Assembly: GCF_050436995.1 (NCBI RefSeq)
Contig: NC_134745.1
Span: 10,540,001-10,604,000, forward strand
Reading direction: 5' to 3'
Source of the DNA: Anticarsia gemmatalis
Lineage: Eukaryota; Arthropoda; Insecta; Lepidoptera; Erebidae
DNA: 64,000 bases
Shown here: in pieces, positions 24,001-33,402 of the stretch
Layout of the letters: the number at the start of each line of letters is the position of its first letter
Numbering within the stretch: position 1 is the first letter of the stretch
Notes under the pieces: model-generated
What the model saw: only the letters and a program-made list of their open reading frames with translations
Database searches by the model: none
Told to the model about the DNA's origin: nothing
Position numbers and translations under genes: made by a program

Positions 24001-26985
24001 ATTGGTATATTTATTTCAATTGAACAATAGGTACCTACTATAAAATACTGAGGTCAAAGTTCGTAATAAAATATATTTATGTGTCGGTCGGTCATAAAAT
24101 TTCAGGAGCTGACTACGATAAATTAAGAGAGAGATAAATGCGATTTGAATAATAAATCAAGACGCAATCTGAGAAATTTTATAATAGGTGGGGCATCTGA
24201 AGAGTACTCTGAATAACGTGAGCTTGGAGACAGTCGGAACAGAGTACGAATATTTATTTATTTATTTGGGACATAAAACAGTTACAAGTTCAAACTTAAC
24301 ACTATAGTAATAATCATACCAATTATGTAAACGTGTAACCCACACCAATGTCCACGGGTTATACATGTGATGTTGTCATCAAGATGATGGAAACAGATCG
24401 TGTTACAAGATACTAAAATAATAGTAAAACAATATTCAAGCTATAGTCTACATAATATCCAGTTATTTTTGTTAGCATCAATACCTTATGTTATGTTACG
24501 TCAAAATCGAATATATGGATATATAGATGAAGGCTTTATAAAATCGTAATTTACCTACATGAGCTTATAATCTGCGAACTCACCGCCACATCGTAGCTCT
24601 AATGAATGATATTTATTAATCAGAAGCGGAAAGCATTCGATTATATTGAGAAAGTTGCCGAGTTAGGTATACGATGTAACCGGTTCTAGAGACCATGTGA
24701 TAATGATGTTATCGATAAAACACTAGGTTAATAGTCGCGATCAGAAGATTACAAACAACATCTGGATGCATCGCATCTGCCGAATTCTTGAATTCACTCA
24801 CATATTAATGAAATTTCGTAAAAATTAACCCCTTTTCCATCTTTATTTAAGTCTGAGAGGAATATATTGCTGTAGATTCCGATGAAGTTGTTAAAAATTA
24901 AATGCGGAACACGGCAAGTTCCATTACACTCGAGTGCTTATTAAGACGAGTGGAAAACAGCTGGTCTTGTAGAACTACCGAGTCGGAGGCAATGGGCAAC
25001 GACGGGGAAAATTGCTAAATGTGCAGTGATGTGTGTACGCCACGTGTTGTGGCGCCCCGCAATATGGAAACCCCGTAATCTGATATCGAAATTGCTGCCA
25101 TTACTTAATTATTTATCCTTTAAATTTTATCAGTGTTTTCGTATTTTACAATAACCTCAAATGTGTGTTTACACAGCTGCTAGCGAGAAAACCTATAACC
25201 ATTTAAGTAATGTTTGAAACGACATATTGTTCCAAAATAATAATGAGCAGTCCCAAAAGACGCACCTTTAAATTTGGTGGATGCAGTACAATCATTTATA
25301 GGTCTCCGACGCAGCTGCCGACCGCCGGCGAACGCAATGTTTGGACGAAGACAAACGATATGTGGGAAAAACTAGTGGAAAAGAGATGGAATGTAAACCT
25401 TAAAGAGAGGGAAAGAAATTGCCCTTATACCGCGGAGGAAAGAGACGTAAGATCGGAAACCACAAGATGTCTCAATTCCACGAGGCGAGCTCTGTGCGGT
25501 CTTGTCAGACATAAAACTTCGTAGAATAGCATTCTTTTATTTTTATATTGAGGAAGCAGTTATGTAATTTAAATGTTTGTTCATCATTTGAGAGGAACCC
25601 TAATATATATTTGACTTTTAGATATTGTCATTTTTGTAGATTATAACGTCATGTATTAAAAAGTCATTTGATGTTAATTGAGTGCAAGTAAAATTAAGTA
25701 GGAAGCTAATAGTATTAATATTTAATGACTGAAATACATACTCATATTCAAATAACAGTTCCGCTTAAAGTCTCCAAAAAGTATAAATTATAATTGACTC
25801 AACAAAACATCTTGTCTGATAAAATAATAAGGCTGCAGGCTTTTTTTTGTAAGCGGTTCGTGTGGTGCGGGCCGCGTTGATGTCTCTATCGGTGCCGATG
25901 CGCTGCGCGTGCCCGGCTCCCCGCCCGTCCCGCGCTCCCACTGCGCCTTAATTGCTTCATCTTGCATACGACCGACCAACTGCCTACATTATAAGTAACT
26001 ACATATCTACCGAAGGTATGTTACATTAACCCTACCACAGATTACAGCTGTTTTTTATGATTTCCTTAGCTGTTCAATATAAAGAGAATGTTCTACCAGT
26101 AGTCGTTTTGGATGTTTTGATTGACCGTTTGTTATTGATATTCCGCGTTCTACCCGTTATCAGCATAGGTACTTGCAATGTTTACAATTTCAAATGGATT
26201 TCTGAGCACAATTTAGAAAAGCGTTTTTAAGATAATTTGGATTGGAAGTTTCGCGAATGGCATTGGTAGGGGTGCAGACCACCGCAGGGCGTGCGTGCGG
26301 CCTTCTAGGAAAGCGCTACCTTCCCCGAACCCGTCTGCCACTGTGGTAGTGTACGTACACGACGTGCCTACTCGCCTCCACTATTGCAAAGCTTCTTGTT
26401 CCTGCTCCGCTCCTTATAATTGGTTTTCTTCAATAAATTCTTTACTTCGATTTAAAGTTCGGAAATATTTTTCGACTCGTAGGATGCATAAGTATTTATT
26501 TAAAACATTCGAATTAATGTATGCCGCGATTAAAAATTATCAGTAACGTTTACTATAAGTACGGGGCATGTTCTCGCTAGTGCATTTTTACTTTCAATAG
26601 TGGTCACAGTAAAGTATTGTGGTGTCACCTGGTAGAGAAGTAGGTAGCCTAGATATTTTACATTACAAAATACGCGCGGCCTTGATAGTACACACAGTTT
26701 CCACTAGTCGGCGCCACCGCTTTGCGCTGCCGCGTTCCTCAACGCGATTGGCATTCGCAGAAAAACAATCACACGTGCAATATGACAATCGAAACTGGAC
26801 ACTGTATCTCGTATGTGTAGTGAACACTGCACCTTTTCTAGTTCGGAGAGTGCTAAGGCCGCGTCCACCCAGCTGGTACGAATGTACAGGTCGGCGCTGT
26901 GGCGCGCCTCGGCGGCGGAGGGGCTCTCGTGCGCGGCGGCCGCTATCCGAGGATTCGCAGGAGCCTCGGAATCGGGAGCCACCAT
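5640..26985 (-). CDS. ptc: patched: Hedgehog receptor, complete 16-exon coding region
   Basis: Twelve-pass membrane protein that binds Hedgehog and, when unliganded, keeps Smoothened inactive by moving sterols. Coding exons (transcript order): 26985-26833, 21422-21230, 11906-11761, 11541-11330, 11246-11039, 10106-9837, 9723-9583, 9492-9363, 9242-8995, 8753-8562, 8459-8316, 8163-7282, 7134-6952, 6804-6562, 6454-6128, 6014-5640; sum 4047 nt, 1348 residues plus stop. TM1 is about residues 82-101, first ectodomain 102-430, sterol-sensing domain about 433-590, second ectodomain about 699-955, TM8-12 about 957-1113, cytoplasmic tail 1116-1348. Every junction has GT-AG and keeps frame. The start ATG at 26985 has A at -3 and G at +4, and an in-frame stop lies upstream at 27061-27063. 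From memory, the product is close to the Junonia coenia protein (about 1311 residues) and clearly orthologous to Drosophila Ptc. Oddities: Q506-D507 in TM4, H1027 in TM10, no PPxY in the tail, and a long RD repeat. Confidence 0.96.
5724..5933 (-). repeat. ptc: imperfect 6-nt repeat encoding (Arg-Asp/Glu)n in the Ptc tail
   Basis: About 35 imperfect six-base units (CG-rich arginine codon plus GAT/GAC/GAG) encode 70 residues of alternating Arg and acidic residues. Varied arginine codons show that the repeat is old or maintained at the protein level rather than newly expanded. Such tracts resemble the RD/RE regions of RNA-associated proteins, which is unexpected in a receptor tail. Confidence 0.95.
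6128..6454 (-). CDS. ptc: ptc exon 15 (residues 1116-1224): cytoplasmic tail
   Basis: Encodes VRPLEHPERLSTPSPK, the conserved SLTTITEEPPSWHSS block and SMQSIVVQPEVVVETTTY, both shared with Drosophila Ptc. It is Ser/Thr-rich and probably phosphorylated. There is PPSW at residues 1170-1173 but no PPxY. The donor is AAG|GTTCGT. Confidence 0.93.
6562..6804 (-). CDS. ptc: ptc exon 14 (residues 1035-1115): TM11-TM12
   Basis: Starts AFVTSIGCKRRRASLALES and ends LLFFPIVLAILGPAAE at a GAG|GTAAAT donor. It completes the second six-helix bundle; GLLFFPIVLAILGP is the conserved end of the membrane domain. Confidence 0.95.
6952..7134 (-). CDS. ptc: ptc exon 13 (residues 974-1034): TM9-TM10
   Basis: Encodes AVMVLLLNVWAALLV, LLGVKLSAVPAVLLV and LAIGRGVHFTVHLCL. 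The last motif aligns with vertebrate GIGVEFTVH, so H1027 replaces the acidic TM10 residue. Sixty-one whole codons. Confidence 0.95.
7282..8163 (-). CDS. ptc: ptc exon 12 (residues 680-973): TM7, ectodomain 2, TM8
   Basis: The largest exon (882 nt, 294 codons). It starts VTSMLALIAVILASVWGAT (TM7), then GLDLTDIVPENTDEHEFL, FGFYSMYAVTQGDFEYP, IKNDNGGLTKFW, AYKLMVQTGHVDNP, FYNYLSAWATNDALAYGASQ and YPSGIP-like FPSGIPFLFWEQY, and ends in TM8. These blocks are typical of the second Hedgehog-binding ectodomain. Confidence 0.96.
8316..8459 (-). CDS. ptc: ptc exon 11 (residues 632-679): middle cytosolic loop
   Basis: Encodes TNWKDTTRQPLDPEE through LTKWAKNQYAPFIMRPSVK. The KNQYAPFIMRP block leads into TM7 and is conserved. 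Forty-eight codons; acceptor TTTCGTAG, donor AAG|GTATGA. Confidence 0.92.
8562..8753 (-). CDS. ptc: ptc exon 10 (residues 568-631): TM6 and start of the middle cytosolic loop
   Basis: Encodes AAILLLFNLGSMLLVFPAM (TM6), then SIDLRRRSAARADLLCC, followed by a basic, poorly conserved loop. The end GGRIEK lies at an AAG|GTAAAT donor. Confidence 0.93.
8845..8935 (+). repeat. lepidopteran dispersed repeat in ptc intron 9
   Basis: Contains AGCGTGGCGGACTCAAGGCC, GAGGAGACCCTTGCCCAGC and AGTGGGACAGTAATGGGTTA, a sequence type scattered through Lepidoptera genomes and found in this window at four sites. It resembles the 3' tail of a non-LTR element or SINE; the family name is not certain. Confidence 0.65.
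8995..9242 (-). CDS. ptc: ptc exon 9 (residues 485-567): sterol-sensing domain, TM4-TM5
   Basis: Encodes IPFNASSTQIVPFLALGLG followed by VQDMFLL, the TM4 ion-motif region, then LVLKKSGLSVLLASLCN and the loop PIPALRVFCLQ. Vertebrate and fly Patched have an acidic residue where this protein has Q506; D507 is retained. The donor is CAG|GTTAGT. Confidence 0.95.
9363..9492 (-). CDS. ptc: ptc exon 8 (residues 442-485): sterol-sensing domain, TM2-TM3
   Basis: Encodes LIYVAVTLIQWRDPVRSQ and GVLLLSITVAAGLGFCALL. The WRDPVRSQ loop between TM2 and TM3 is a hallmark of Patched. It ends with one base of a glycine codon. Confidence 0.94.
9583..9723 (-). CDS. ptc: ptc exon 7 (residues 395-441): ectodomain 1 into TM2
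   Basis: Encodes EVRRMTTSES through LKNIMLGYIFM, the end of ectodomain 1 and the first half of TM2, where the sterol-sensing domain begins. Forty-seven whole codons; donor ATG|GTGAGG. Confidence 0.94.
9837..10106 (-). CDS. ptc: ptc exon 6 (residues 305-394): ectodomain 1
   Basis: Starts IPDVAAELSHGCYGFAAAY after a TCTCAG acceptor and includes the family motif HWPEQLIVGG and the block MYEYWADHYKVHH. The donor is ACT|GTAAGT, phase 0. Confidence 0.94.
11039..11246 (-). CDS. ptc: ptc exon 5 (residues 235-304): ectodomain 1
   Basis: Encodes GLQHKLQWTHLHPQDV through the conserved YMKKPCLNPTDAHCPDSAPN block. The cysteines probably form ectodomain disulphides. The donor is ACT|GTAAGT. Confidence 0.94.
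11330..11541 (-). CDS. ptc: ptc exon 4 (residues 165-235): ectodomain 1
   Basis: Starts VVHAATRVKVHMYD and contains the highly conserved IITPLDCFWEGS motif. It ends at GTTCC|GTATGT, leaving two bases that complete a proline codon with exon 5. Confidence 0.94.
11761..11906 (-). CDS. ptc: ptc exon 3 (residues 116-164): start of ectodomain 1
   Basis: Encodes EGGRLEAELKY through ALLEHLK, the beginning of the first Hedgehog-binding ectodomain. The acceptor is TTCATAG and the donor is AAG|GTAACC, phase 0. Confidence 0.94.
18106..18137. repeat. 12-bp inverted repeat, 8-nt loop
   Basis: Arms ACTCTGTATTCA (18106-18117) and TGAATACAGAGT (18126-18137) are exact reverse complements. It lies about 160 bp from the CRE of the intron-2 cluster. 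Confidence 0.65.
18293..18308. promoter_or_regulatory. abutting CRE and E-box palindromes
   Basis: TGACGTCA (18293-18300) is followed directly by TCACGTGA (18301-18308), two full palindromic bZIP and bHLH sites, 84 bp from an exact Gli/Ci site. This is a candidate intronic enhancer of ptc. Confidence 0.4.
18392..18400 (-). promoter_or_regulatory. exact Gli/Ci consensus site in ptc intron 2
   Basis: Plus strand GACCACCCA, the reverse complement of TGGGTGGTC, the Gli/Cubitus interruptus consensus. It is the only exact match inside the ptc transcription unit. Confidence 0.5.
20231..20378 (+). repeat. unclassified dispersed repeat, copy A
   Basis: About 148 bp closely matching the reverse complement of 38264-38410. 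Shared blocks include ACATTTTAAATGTACTGCA, CATACAAAATTTCTCGA and GATTACAGGTCT-like ends. No terminal inverted repeats or coding potential are visible. Confidence 0.7.
21230..21422 (-). CDS. ptc: ptc exon 2 (residues 52-116): first membrane helix
   Basis: Starts GNIEGGRTSLW after a TTTTACAG acceptor and carries TM1 (AGKVLFVAILVLSTFCVGL), the most conserved segment among Patched proteins. The donor is CAAG|GTACGT and leaves one base of the next codon. It is isolated by 5.4 kb and 9.3 kb introns. Confidence 0.95.
21423..26832 (-). other. ptc: ptc intron 1 (5.4 kb)
   Basis: No confirmed exon. CpG-rich islands lie at about 21690-21800 and 22230-22420, the latter with a near-Gli site (TGGGTGGGC, 22288-22296) beside a CRE (TGACGTCA, 22298-22305). 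A T/A-rich stretch around 24250-24420 resembles old repeat sequence. The remainder is AT-rich. Confidence 0.55.
22230..22420 (-). promoter_or_regulatory. ptc: intronic CpG island 0.8 kb 5' of ptc exon 2
   Basis: Strongly CpG-rich, with TGGGTGGGC and TGACGTCA almost adjacent. On the minus strand an ATG at 22355 opens 35 codons ending in phase 0 at a weak donor (ACC|GTACCC, exon end 22251), in register with exon 2. It could be an alternative first exon and promoter or simply an enhancer. Confidence 0.3.
26833..26985 (-). CDS. ptc: ptc exon 1 (residues 1-51)
   Basis: Encodes the N-terminal cytosolic segment, beginning MVAPDSEAP and including the family-conserved DLYIRTSWVDAA block. It ends ELEK at a phase-0 donor (AAAAG|GTGCAG). 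The start is the first ATG in this frame after an upstream stop. The exon lies in a CpG-rich stretch, as expected for a promoter-proximal exon. Confidence 0.93.
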
Positions 26986-27360
26986 GATCTCGGGGCCAGA
27001 CTTGTCACCAGTATCCTCATGAAGACGGCCGGAGTCCGTCTGGCGGCGCACGCTGTCATATCACTCGCCGCCACATAACCACACACTTGTACACCAGTAT
27101 TCGTCACTTCTATCTATCACTTTACCGTTCGAAACACGGACCGACACCGAGTTTCATCACCGCAGGTACGTCGCGATAGCGTGTCGACGGCGGCGCGACT
27201 CGACCAATACTGATTCGAGTACCGAATGCGTACACTGGATGTTTGTTGAGCCGCCATGATGATTCGGGCGATTATGTTGCCGCCCTGCTCACGACGGGGA
27301 CCGAAGCTCGGCGGAAACGGCCGAGCCCCCGCGCCTGAGGACCACACACATGTTAAATCT
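26986..27360 (-). promoter_or_regulatory. ptc: ptc 5' leader / promoter-proximal CpG island with upstream ORFs
   Basis: CpG-rich DNA directly upstream of the ptc ATG. No TATA box is evident. If transcribed it carries three upstream ORFs: 27157-27122 (11 codons), 27076-27056 (6 codons) and 27059-26943 (38 codons), the last out of frame and overlapping the main start. The second and third share an ATGA stop/start overlap. No exact Gli/Ci site lies here; the nearest exact upstream site is at 32449. The transcription start is not visible. Confidence 0.5.
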
Positions 27361-30300
27361 GTCTCCTTCTAACGATTGAGAGGAAGAGGGAAGCTGAGCG
27401 GCAAAATAAAAGCATTGAATGAAGCTGCTACGATTGCCACCGGATCACAACGAATACACACTATCATTACCGATATCGACAGTATAATTCGATACAGTGC
27501 TGCAGTGGCGGGAATGAGGCCAAAGAAAATCAAACAATTCCTGAAACCGGCTTTGAAAGCTTGCACAAAATAAACAGCGCGAATGCAGTCGGCTTCAACT
27601 TGTTTGTTGACCAACGGGAAGTCTGGAAGAGAGGGAACTCAGAGACACTTCCACACGTTGTTTGTCTGAACTCACAAAAGTTATTACATCCCAACAATTA
27701 CCACAAAGAGAGTACGTTTGCTAGCTAAACATTCACTCTGTATACAGATAATAAAGGCGGATCAAACATTCGGACGCACCATATCATTTTGTTTACAGAG
27801 TTTTCTGAGTAAAAAGTCAGACGAGCGCGCCCCCGGCAGGGCGGCGGGCTGTCCCTTTGATGTTGCCGACACAAAACGCCGCCGGCGGTGATTTAACTAA
27901 TGAATTTATTTAGCGGCTGCACTGACTGATTGCTGCGCTGTCCCCATGGACTCCATACTAGATACTCCTGTGATCGATTGTTGATTAGAAGAAAAATCGC
28001 AGAATTTAGCAAGATTTTATTACTCGGACAGCTTTTCAAAATATAGTCCAACTTATCTGGTGAGCGGGTACTATATAAAGTACCTAATAGCAATCCAATG
28101 GCGCCTAATGACGTTAAGGTGACACCACAAGCTTTGCATTCAATACAGAGATCAATCATCCGCATGACAATCATTCATAATCAGCAGTACAGCTATGTGT
28201 CAATCTGGAGACAGTTTTCGCGTGACAAATTTGACAAGCATTTGATGACGCGGGACAAGTCACTCAGGTTGAATCCCCAACTAGCAAGTGTTCCATACCT
28301 TGTTTCACAACACGAGACTTGAATAACATACAGAAAATCGGGTTTGCCAAATATAGGCGGTATATTGGTATTCCACCATACAGACGACACTGTGTGCTTG
28401 AAATGTTCAAACAGATGACGGCTACAAATTAAACTTGGAAAGGAGTGATTGACGTCTGCTAACTGAAGCGACCAAGGAGTCTTTATTCCAATCAAGTAGC
28501 GGAATTTACTTTATGTGTTAACTGTGATATGCATACAAGGTTTTTTCGCAGAAACAGAAAAGCGGAACAGAAATGGACATGGTTACATCCCATATTAACA
28601 TCCAAGATCTATTAGTAATAAAACAAAATAAAACACGATAAATATAAATTTTAATTGAGAAAAGAAGTCAGAATGCAATCAGTTCCTGTCTTGTAAGATA
28701 TTATTGTATCATATCTTACGTTCCTTAACCGTCATTGAGACATCTGCTAGAAAAAAATCGTTTAATTAAAATACCACTTGACGTTATGTCATACCAGGTA
28801 GCGGAGAAGCACAAAAGGTTTACTACATTATGTATAAAATAAACTCAATCGGATTAACATCTCAAGCCACACCTGACGACAACTCGATTTCACGGAGCGT
28901 ACAACCTTCCCAGAAACCGTGGAGGTGTAAATGTCCCTATTGAATTCATCCTCTCCGTAATGTGAATGCAGCAGATAGATCCATCTCGCGATATCGAACA
29001 CCGCAAATATACGACCGCCATAATAGATTTACTGATTGTAATCACCCGCTACGTCGTATGGCATCCTCAAATAAAGTTAAATTTCCTGTAACAATCTCTT
29101 TGAGAGCTATTTCTATTGTTTGGTGCGTTAAGGGCGGCTAAACTTGGACATTTTGACACTTCGGGCGAAGACGCAGCGGGGTGTCGCTCTATACATCTTC
29201 TTAGAACCTTGCGTGAGGTATGGAATTGGGACCATAATGTGAAACGTTTCAATTATGGAGCCCGAACTCATGAAATAATCGGGCAGGATATTACAAAGCC
29301 ATTATGTAACGACTGAATGTGCTATTATTATGTCCTAATTTAAATATGGGACAGAGTCGGCTAAAGAAAACAATCTCTAATTTAAAATTCCTGTTTAAGG
29401 CTGGCACGACTCGCGACGTATGCATCTAACCAGCATTCTTAAACACATTTTGGCATTCCGGTCAGCGATCACGATGTTTAATAAAAATTAGTAGTAGCCC
29501 GAGCTGTCGGCAGACACGACAGTGACAAATTTATAGCTCTTAGTTGCACCGTGGCGCGACTGAATTTTAGCCAACACCACCGCACGGAATTAAATATAGC
29601 TGGAAAAGGCTCGATATGCTTATAAGTACAAATTAAACTCATGCTACAGTCGTAGCACCTTTATTAACTAAATGCAAAGATAGTGAGCTCGTGGTCACGT
29701 GCTGGGCTCTTCCAGTTAAGTTAAATGGTTGAATGCGCCAGTGGAAGTGGCCGCAGCTCATTGACATGTGGCGACTGCGCACGCAACTGACGCGCATGTC
29801 GCCATACCGTTTTATAGTCCCCGTAAAATGAGATACGTGTCACGAGATGAATTTAGATTTGGAAGTACAGTAATTCTGCACACAGACCACTAGACGGGAC
29901 AAGGACAAGATAACACTTTGAGTCGGATGTTAATCGCCCATTAAAATATCAGATGTATCAGAATTCTAAAAGTTCATATTAAGTTCCATTCACGCATATT
30001 GTTTTGGGTCTACATAAAAAGCCTGCCCACCCAATAGATGTGCCACGGCGAGAAGATTACATCTCTGATATTTTTATGTTTTTGCGTTCTACTGGTATCA
30101 TGATGGCAATTGTTTGCATTTTTTATCGTGAGTAATTTGAGCCATAATAGGTGTAGAAATATTTTTCGTAATTTATTGTGTAGTTTCAGTGTTAAATTCG
30201 TGCTTAAATAGCCTCAACCGGCAATATTGATGAGAGAGATAAGAACTTTCCAGCTTATGGCACAAACATGATTTGATTATTATAGGAGTCAAGCCTTTTG

Positions 30301-30506
30301 TCTAAACTAGACCTTAGTAATAAAACATTGATGTCGATCATTTCTAGGGAGCCTTCGACAGTGCCAGTCGGTGACAAGCGCGAATGATTTTATTTTCTGA
30401 TCACATACATTTCGGACATCTCGATAACAATAGATTCAATGTAGTAAAGAAAAAACTAAATCTACTCAATAGATCTATTTATATTCAAACTATTGGGTAC
30501 TAAACT

Positions 30507-30562
30507 TCCCATATTAGCAGATTTTTGATACATCAAAGTATCAAAAATCTGCTAATATGGGA
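30507..30562. repeat. perfect 25-bp hairpin, 6-nt loop
   Basis: Arms 30507-30531 and 30538-30562 are exact reverse complements with no mismatch, separated by ATCAAA. The core of the arm is CATATTAGCAGATTTTTGAT. It could be a recent inverted duplication (replication template switch), a tiny inverted-repeat element, or a short hairpin RNA. The total of 56 nt is near the small end of insect pre-miRNAs. Confidence 0.9.
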
Positions 30563-32448
30563 TAATGATGTAATTTAATAACAAAATAATAGACATAATT
30601 ATGTAAACTAGTATGACAACAAGTCGGGTTGCGTAGGTCAAGCGGCGTTCTTTGAGCAAACATTGATAAAATCTGTACTAAATAATAAAATGTAATTAAA
30701 AGTTGAAACAATACCGACATACTTACTTTTGTAACGATTGATACGACAGAGATAAAAATAATGAATCAGTTTGTACAACAACTACGTTGGCGGGTGAATC
30801 GTAAAGTGTGTGTACACTATTATGAATGGATGAACAATAAGACGTAGGTATATGTTTGTAGTTCATTTGTCACTGCAATATACATGAAATTAGTTATTTG
30901 ATAAAATTACTACAGGAAGTAGAAATTTATACGTGTTCAGCAACTGCAGACGATTGATTTCAATTGTAAGAGTCGGCGATATTACGAAAAAACTCTAGAG
31001 TAACATGTAAAAAGTTGACAAAATAATGTGTAATCTCTGGCAATGGCGACTAAATTACATTAACTAGGAAATCTCTATGACATACCTCTTTTCCCTGTTA
31101 TGTCCTACAGTGAAAATAATATGCACTATACCATATTTACTTCACGATTAATTACGAGTATATGACTTTAAAACTATGAGAACGCATTGTATAATTGCTT
31201 CTTAGTAGACACATATTATACTTCTTTTATATTAAGGCATATTAGAAGGATAAATAGATAATCAAGTATAAGTATGTAATTACAATTAATTATTAATTTA
31301 ACTAAATTAGGAATTTGAAAGGGTGACACAGAGTGATTAATACAGTCATAATGCAATAGCACTTATTTCAATAGGCGATTCTCAGTAATTTTATCAGGTA
31401 GAATAATACTAGTTAAGACTGAAAAGGGGGAGTCACATTAAACAATCGCATGTTATTCTGTTTTTATTTTAACTTCTACTTACAGTAGTGACTTCTGACT
31501 TCTGAGTAATACTTAAATTTAAGAAACATTTCAGTATTAGAATAAAAGAATATGAATCTAACTTTATATCTATAGCGTGATCAAATTAACCAAATAACCG
31601 ATTTCGTGTATCTCAGCTACATACATACATGAGAGAGCGCGGGCCAGACGGCCGTATTCACGGTCGCGCGTAAATCAGCCACTCCGAGTATTTTAATTGC
31701 ACGCTCTTCGGTTTCGCACCTCGTACCGACATCTTGATAAAACCATGTCACGCCACCTCGTTAAATAATGTACTAGTCGCGGCAATAAATTGTTTGATTT
31801 AGAACATGCTGTCTGTTCATTTACGTGCCTACTATAAACTAGTATAATACTTCTAAGTTGCTATGCTATGTGTGTCGGCCGGCGCCCGCCAAGCCGGTGT
31901 CATTTTCCCTATTAACATTATTAATGTTTATGGATTTAGGTATTTGGTTCCATATAACGAATTGTTTAGTGCCATATCAACTATACTTGTTAGGTAACAC
32001 AAATTAATTTGTTTTTCTTCGATCATAACATTAAGGCACAAGCTGTAGAGACTATAAACAAATTTCTGGATACAATAAATTTAAGAGCAGGAAAATTAAG
32101 TTTCAGTCGTAAAAATATATTTTGGTTATCTATCATTACCATGTCAAAAAGAAGTTTCTAAACTTGCTCCCAAACAATGTTATGAACTATTTCTAAAACA
32201 AGCAGCCATAAAGATTCTAAAAAATAACCCCTATCTTTTACATTCATATTAATAAAGCTATAGCACTCAAGAGATACATAAAACTCGATGTTACAATAAT
32301 GTAAACAAATAAACATCCCTCGAGAGCGGCTCGTCTACAGTCTACACAGTCTCGCTAGCTTCCTAACCGCCCCGCAATCATTGTGGACCGAGGGCCAAAA
32401 TAAACTTAACCAAATTAATTATAATTTATGTTTAATAGCGGAGCGCTG

Positions 32449-32457
32449 TGGGTGGTC
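32449..32457 (+). promoter_or_regulatory. exact Gli/Ci consensus site, 5.5 kb upstream of the ptc ATG
   Basis: TGGGTGGTC in a GC-rich patch, near TAATT-type homeodomain cores (about 32411-32425) and a 10-bp inverted repeat at 32592-32620. It is the closest exact upstream site to ptc. Confidence 0.5.
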
Positions 32458-32591
32458 GGCCGACCGACGCTTAATTGGATAAATTGCTGAGTTAGACGCA
32501 CGATAAACTGAATTAAACAATTTGTTGTTTTACCTGGACGTTTACAATCGCACAACGGACGGTCCGTCGCATGATGCTACGACGCGCGCCG

Positions 32592-32620
32592 ATGTGCTAC
32601 GAACGCATCGCGTAGCACAT
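32592..32620. repeat. 10-bp inverted repeat
   Basis: ATGTGCTACG (32592-32601) and CGTAGCACAT (32611-32620) with a 9-nt spacer, in a CpG-rich segment 135 bp from a Gli/Ci site. Confidence 0.6.
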
Positions 32621-33393
32621 GCAGTTTTAAATGTAATGTGTGATTGATTTTAGTAGTTACGAAAAAGATAGTCATAGCAAAATTATTCGTCTTCAAATGA
32701 TTTTGTTTTATAATCTTCAACAAGCGTATTCTGTCATTTTAACAGTTTTCCGAACTCTACATAGCTCTACTGGGAATTGTGATGACACTGTTAAGTAGTA
32801 ATTTAATTTCATATTTATTTTGTGATTATATTTTATCAATAACAGTTAAAAAGCATAGTTGTGTCTGTGCTTTCTTAAAATCTACCAAGGTCCTATTTCT
32901 CACTAGTTTTTAAAGGACGAGCACGATTATATCTGTAGAGTGTAGTTAGAAGAATCTGCAAAATGTATCGATATTTATCGATGAAATAATATAGATTAGG
33001 GAATTATTTTTTGTAGACATATTGTCATTGAGTTTTGATAGCCATCATAATTAGTTAATGTTGCACTTAAGTATCAAAAATACATAAAAAAATAAAGTCG
33101 TTAAGATATAATAAATATAATGACGTGTGTTTGTAACAGATACTTGAGTTTCAAGTACTATATGGTTACAACACAAAACGATATCAGCCATTTCTAAATC
33201 ACTTTAAAAAGAAAGTTGGTTAACAAGACAAATGGCAGTTTATCAGAGAAACATTCTTTCACGAGACGACGACGTACATAAAACATATCAGTGGTTCAAT
33301 GCAAACAAATCATAACAAGGTGTTTTAAGTGTTATTTTAATATCTGTTTAGTACGATAAGTCGATTTCCGAGTAGAGGCAAGTAGCTACGCCG

Positions 33394-33402
33394 TGGGTGG
33401 TC
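33394..33402 (+). promoter_or_regulatory. exact Gli/Ci consensus site, 6.4 kb upstream of the ptc ATG
   Basis: TGGGTGGTC, followed after 8 bp by GTCTCTATG, a half X-box motif also found near two other Gli-like sites. Confidence 0.5.

Noticed and set aside
25210..25524. Plus-strand 104-codon frame in ptc intron 1
   Set aside because: Real ATG but no recognisable family; length is within chance for 64 kb in six frames.
27376..27614. Short frames on both strands just upstream of ptc exon 1
   Set aside because: No conserved motif and no start, splice or polyadenylation context supporting a gene; mutual shadows.
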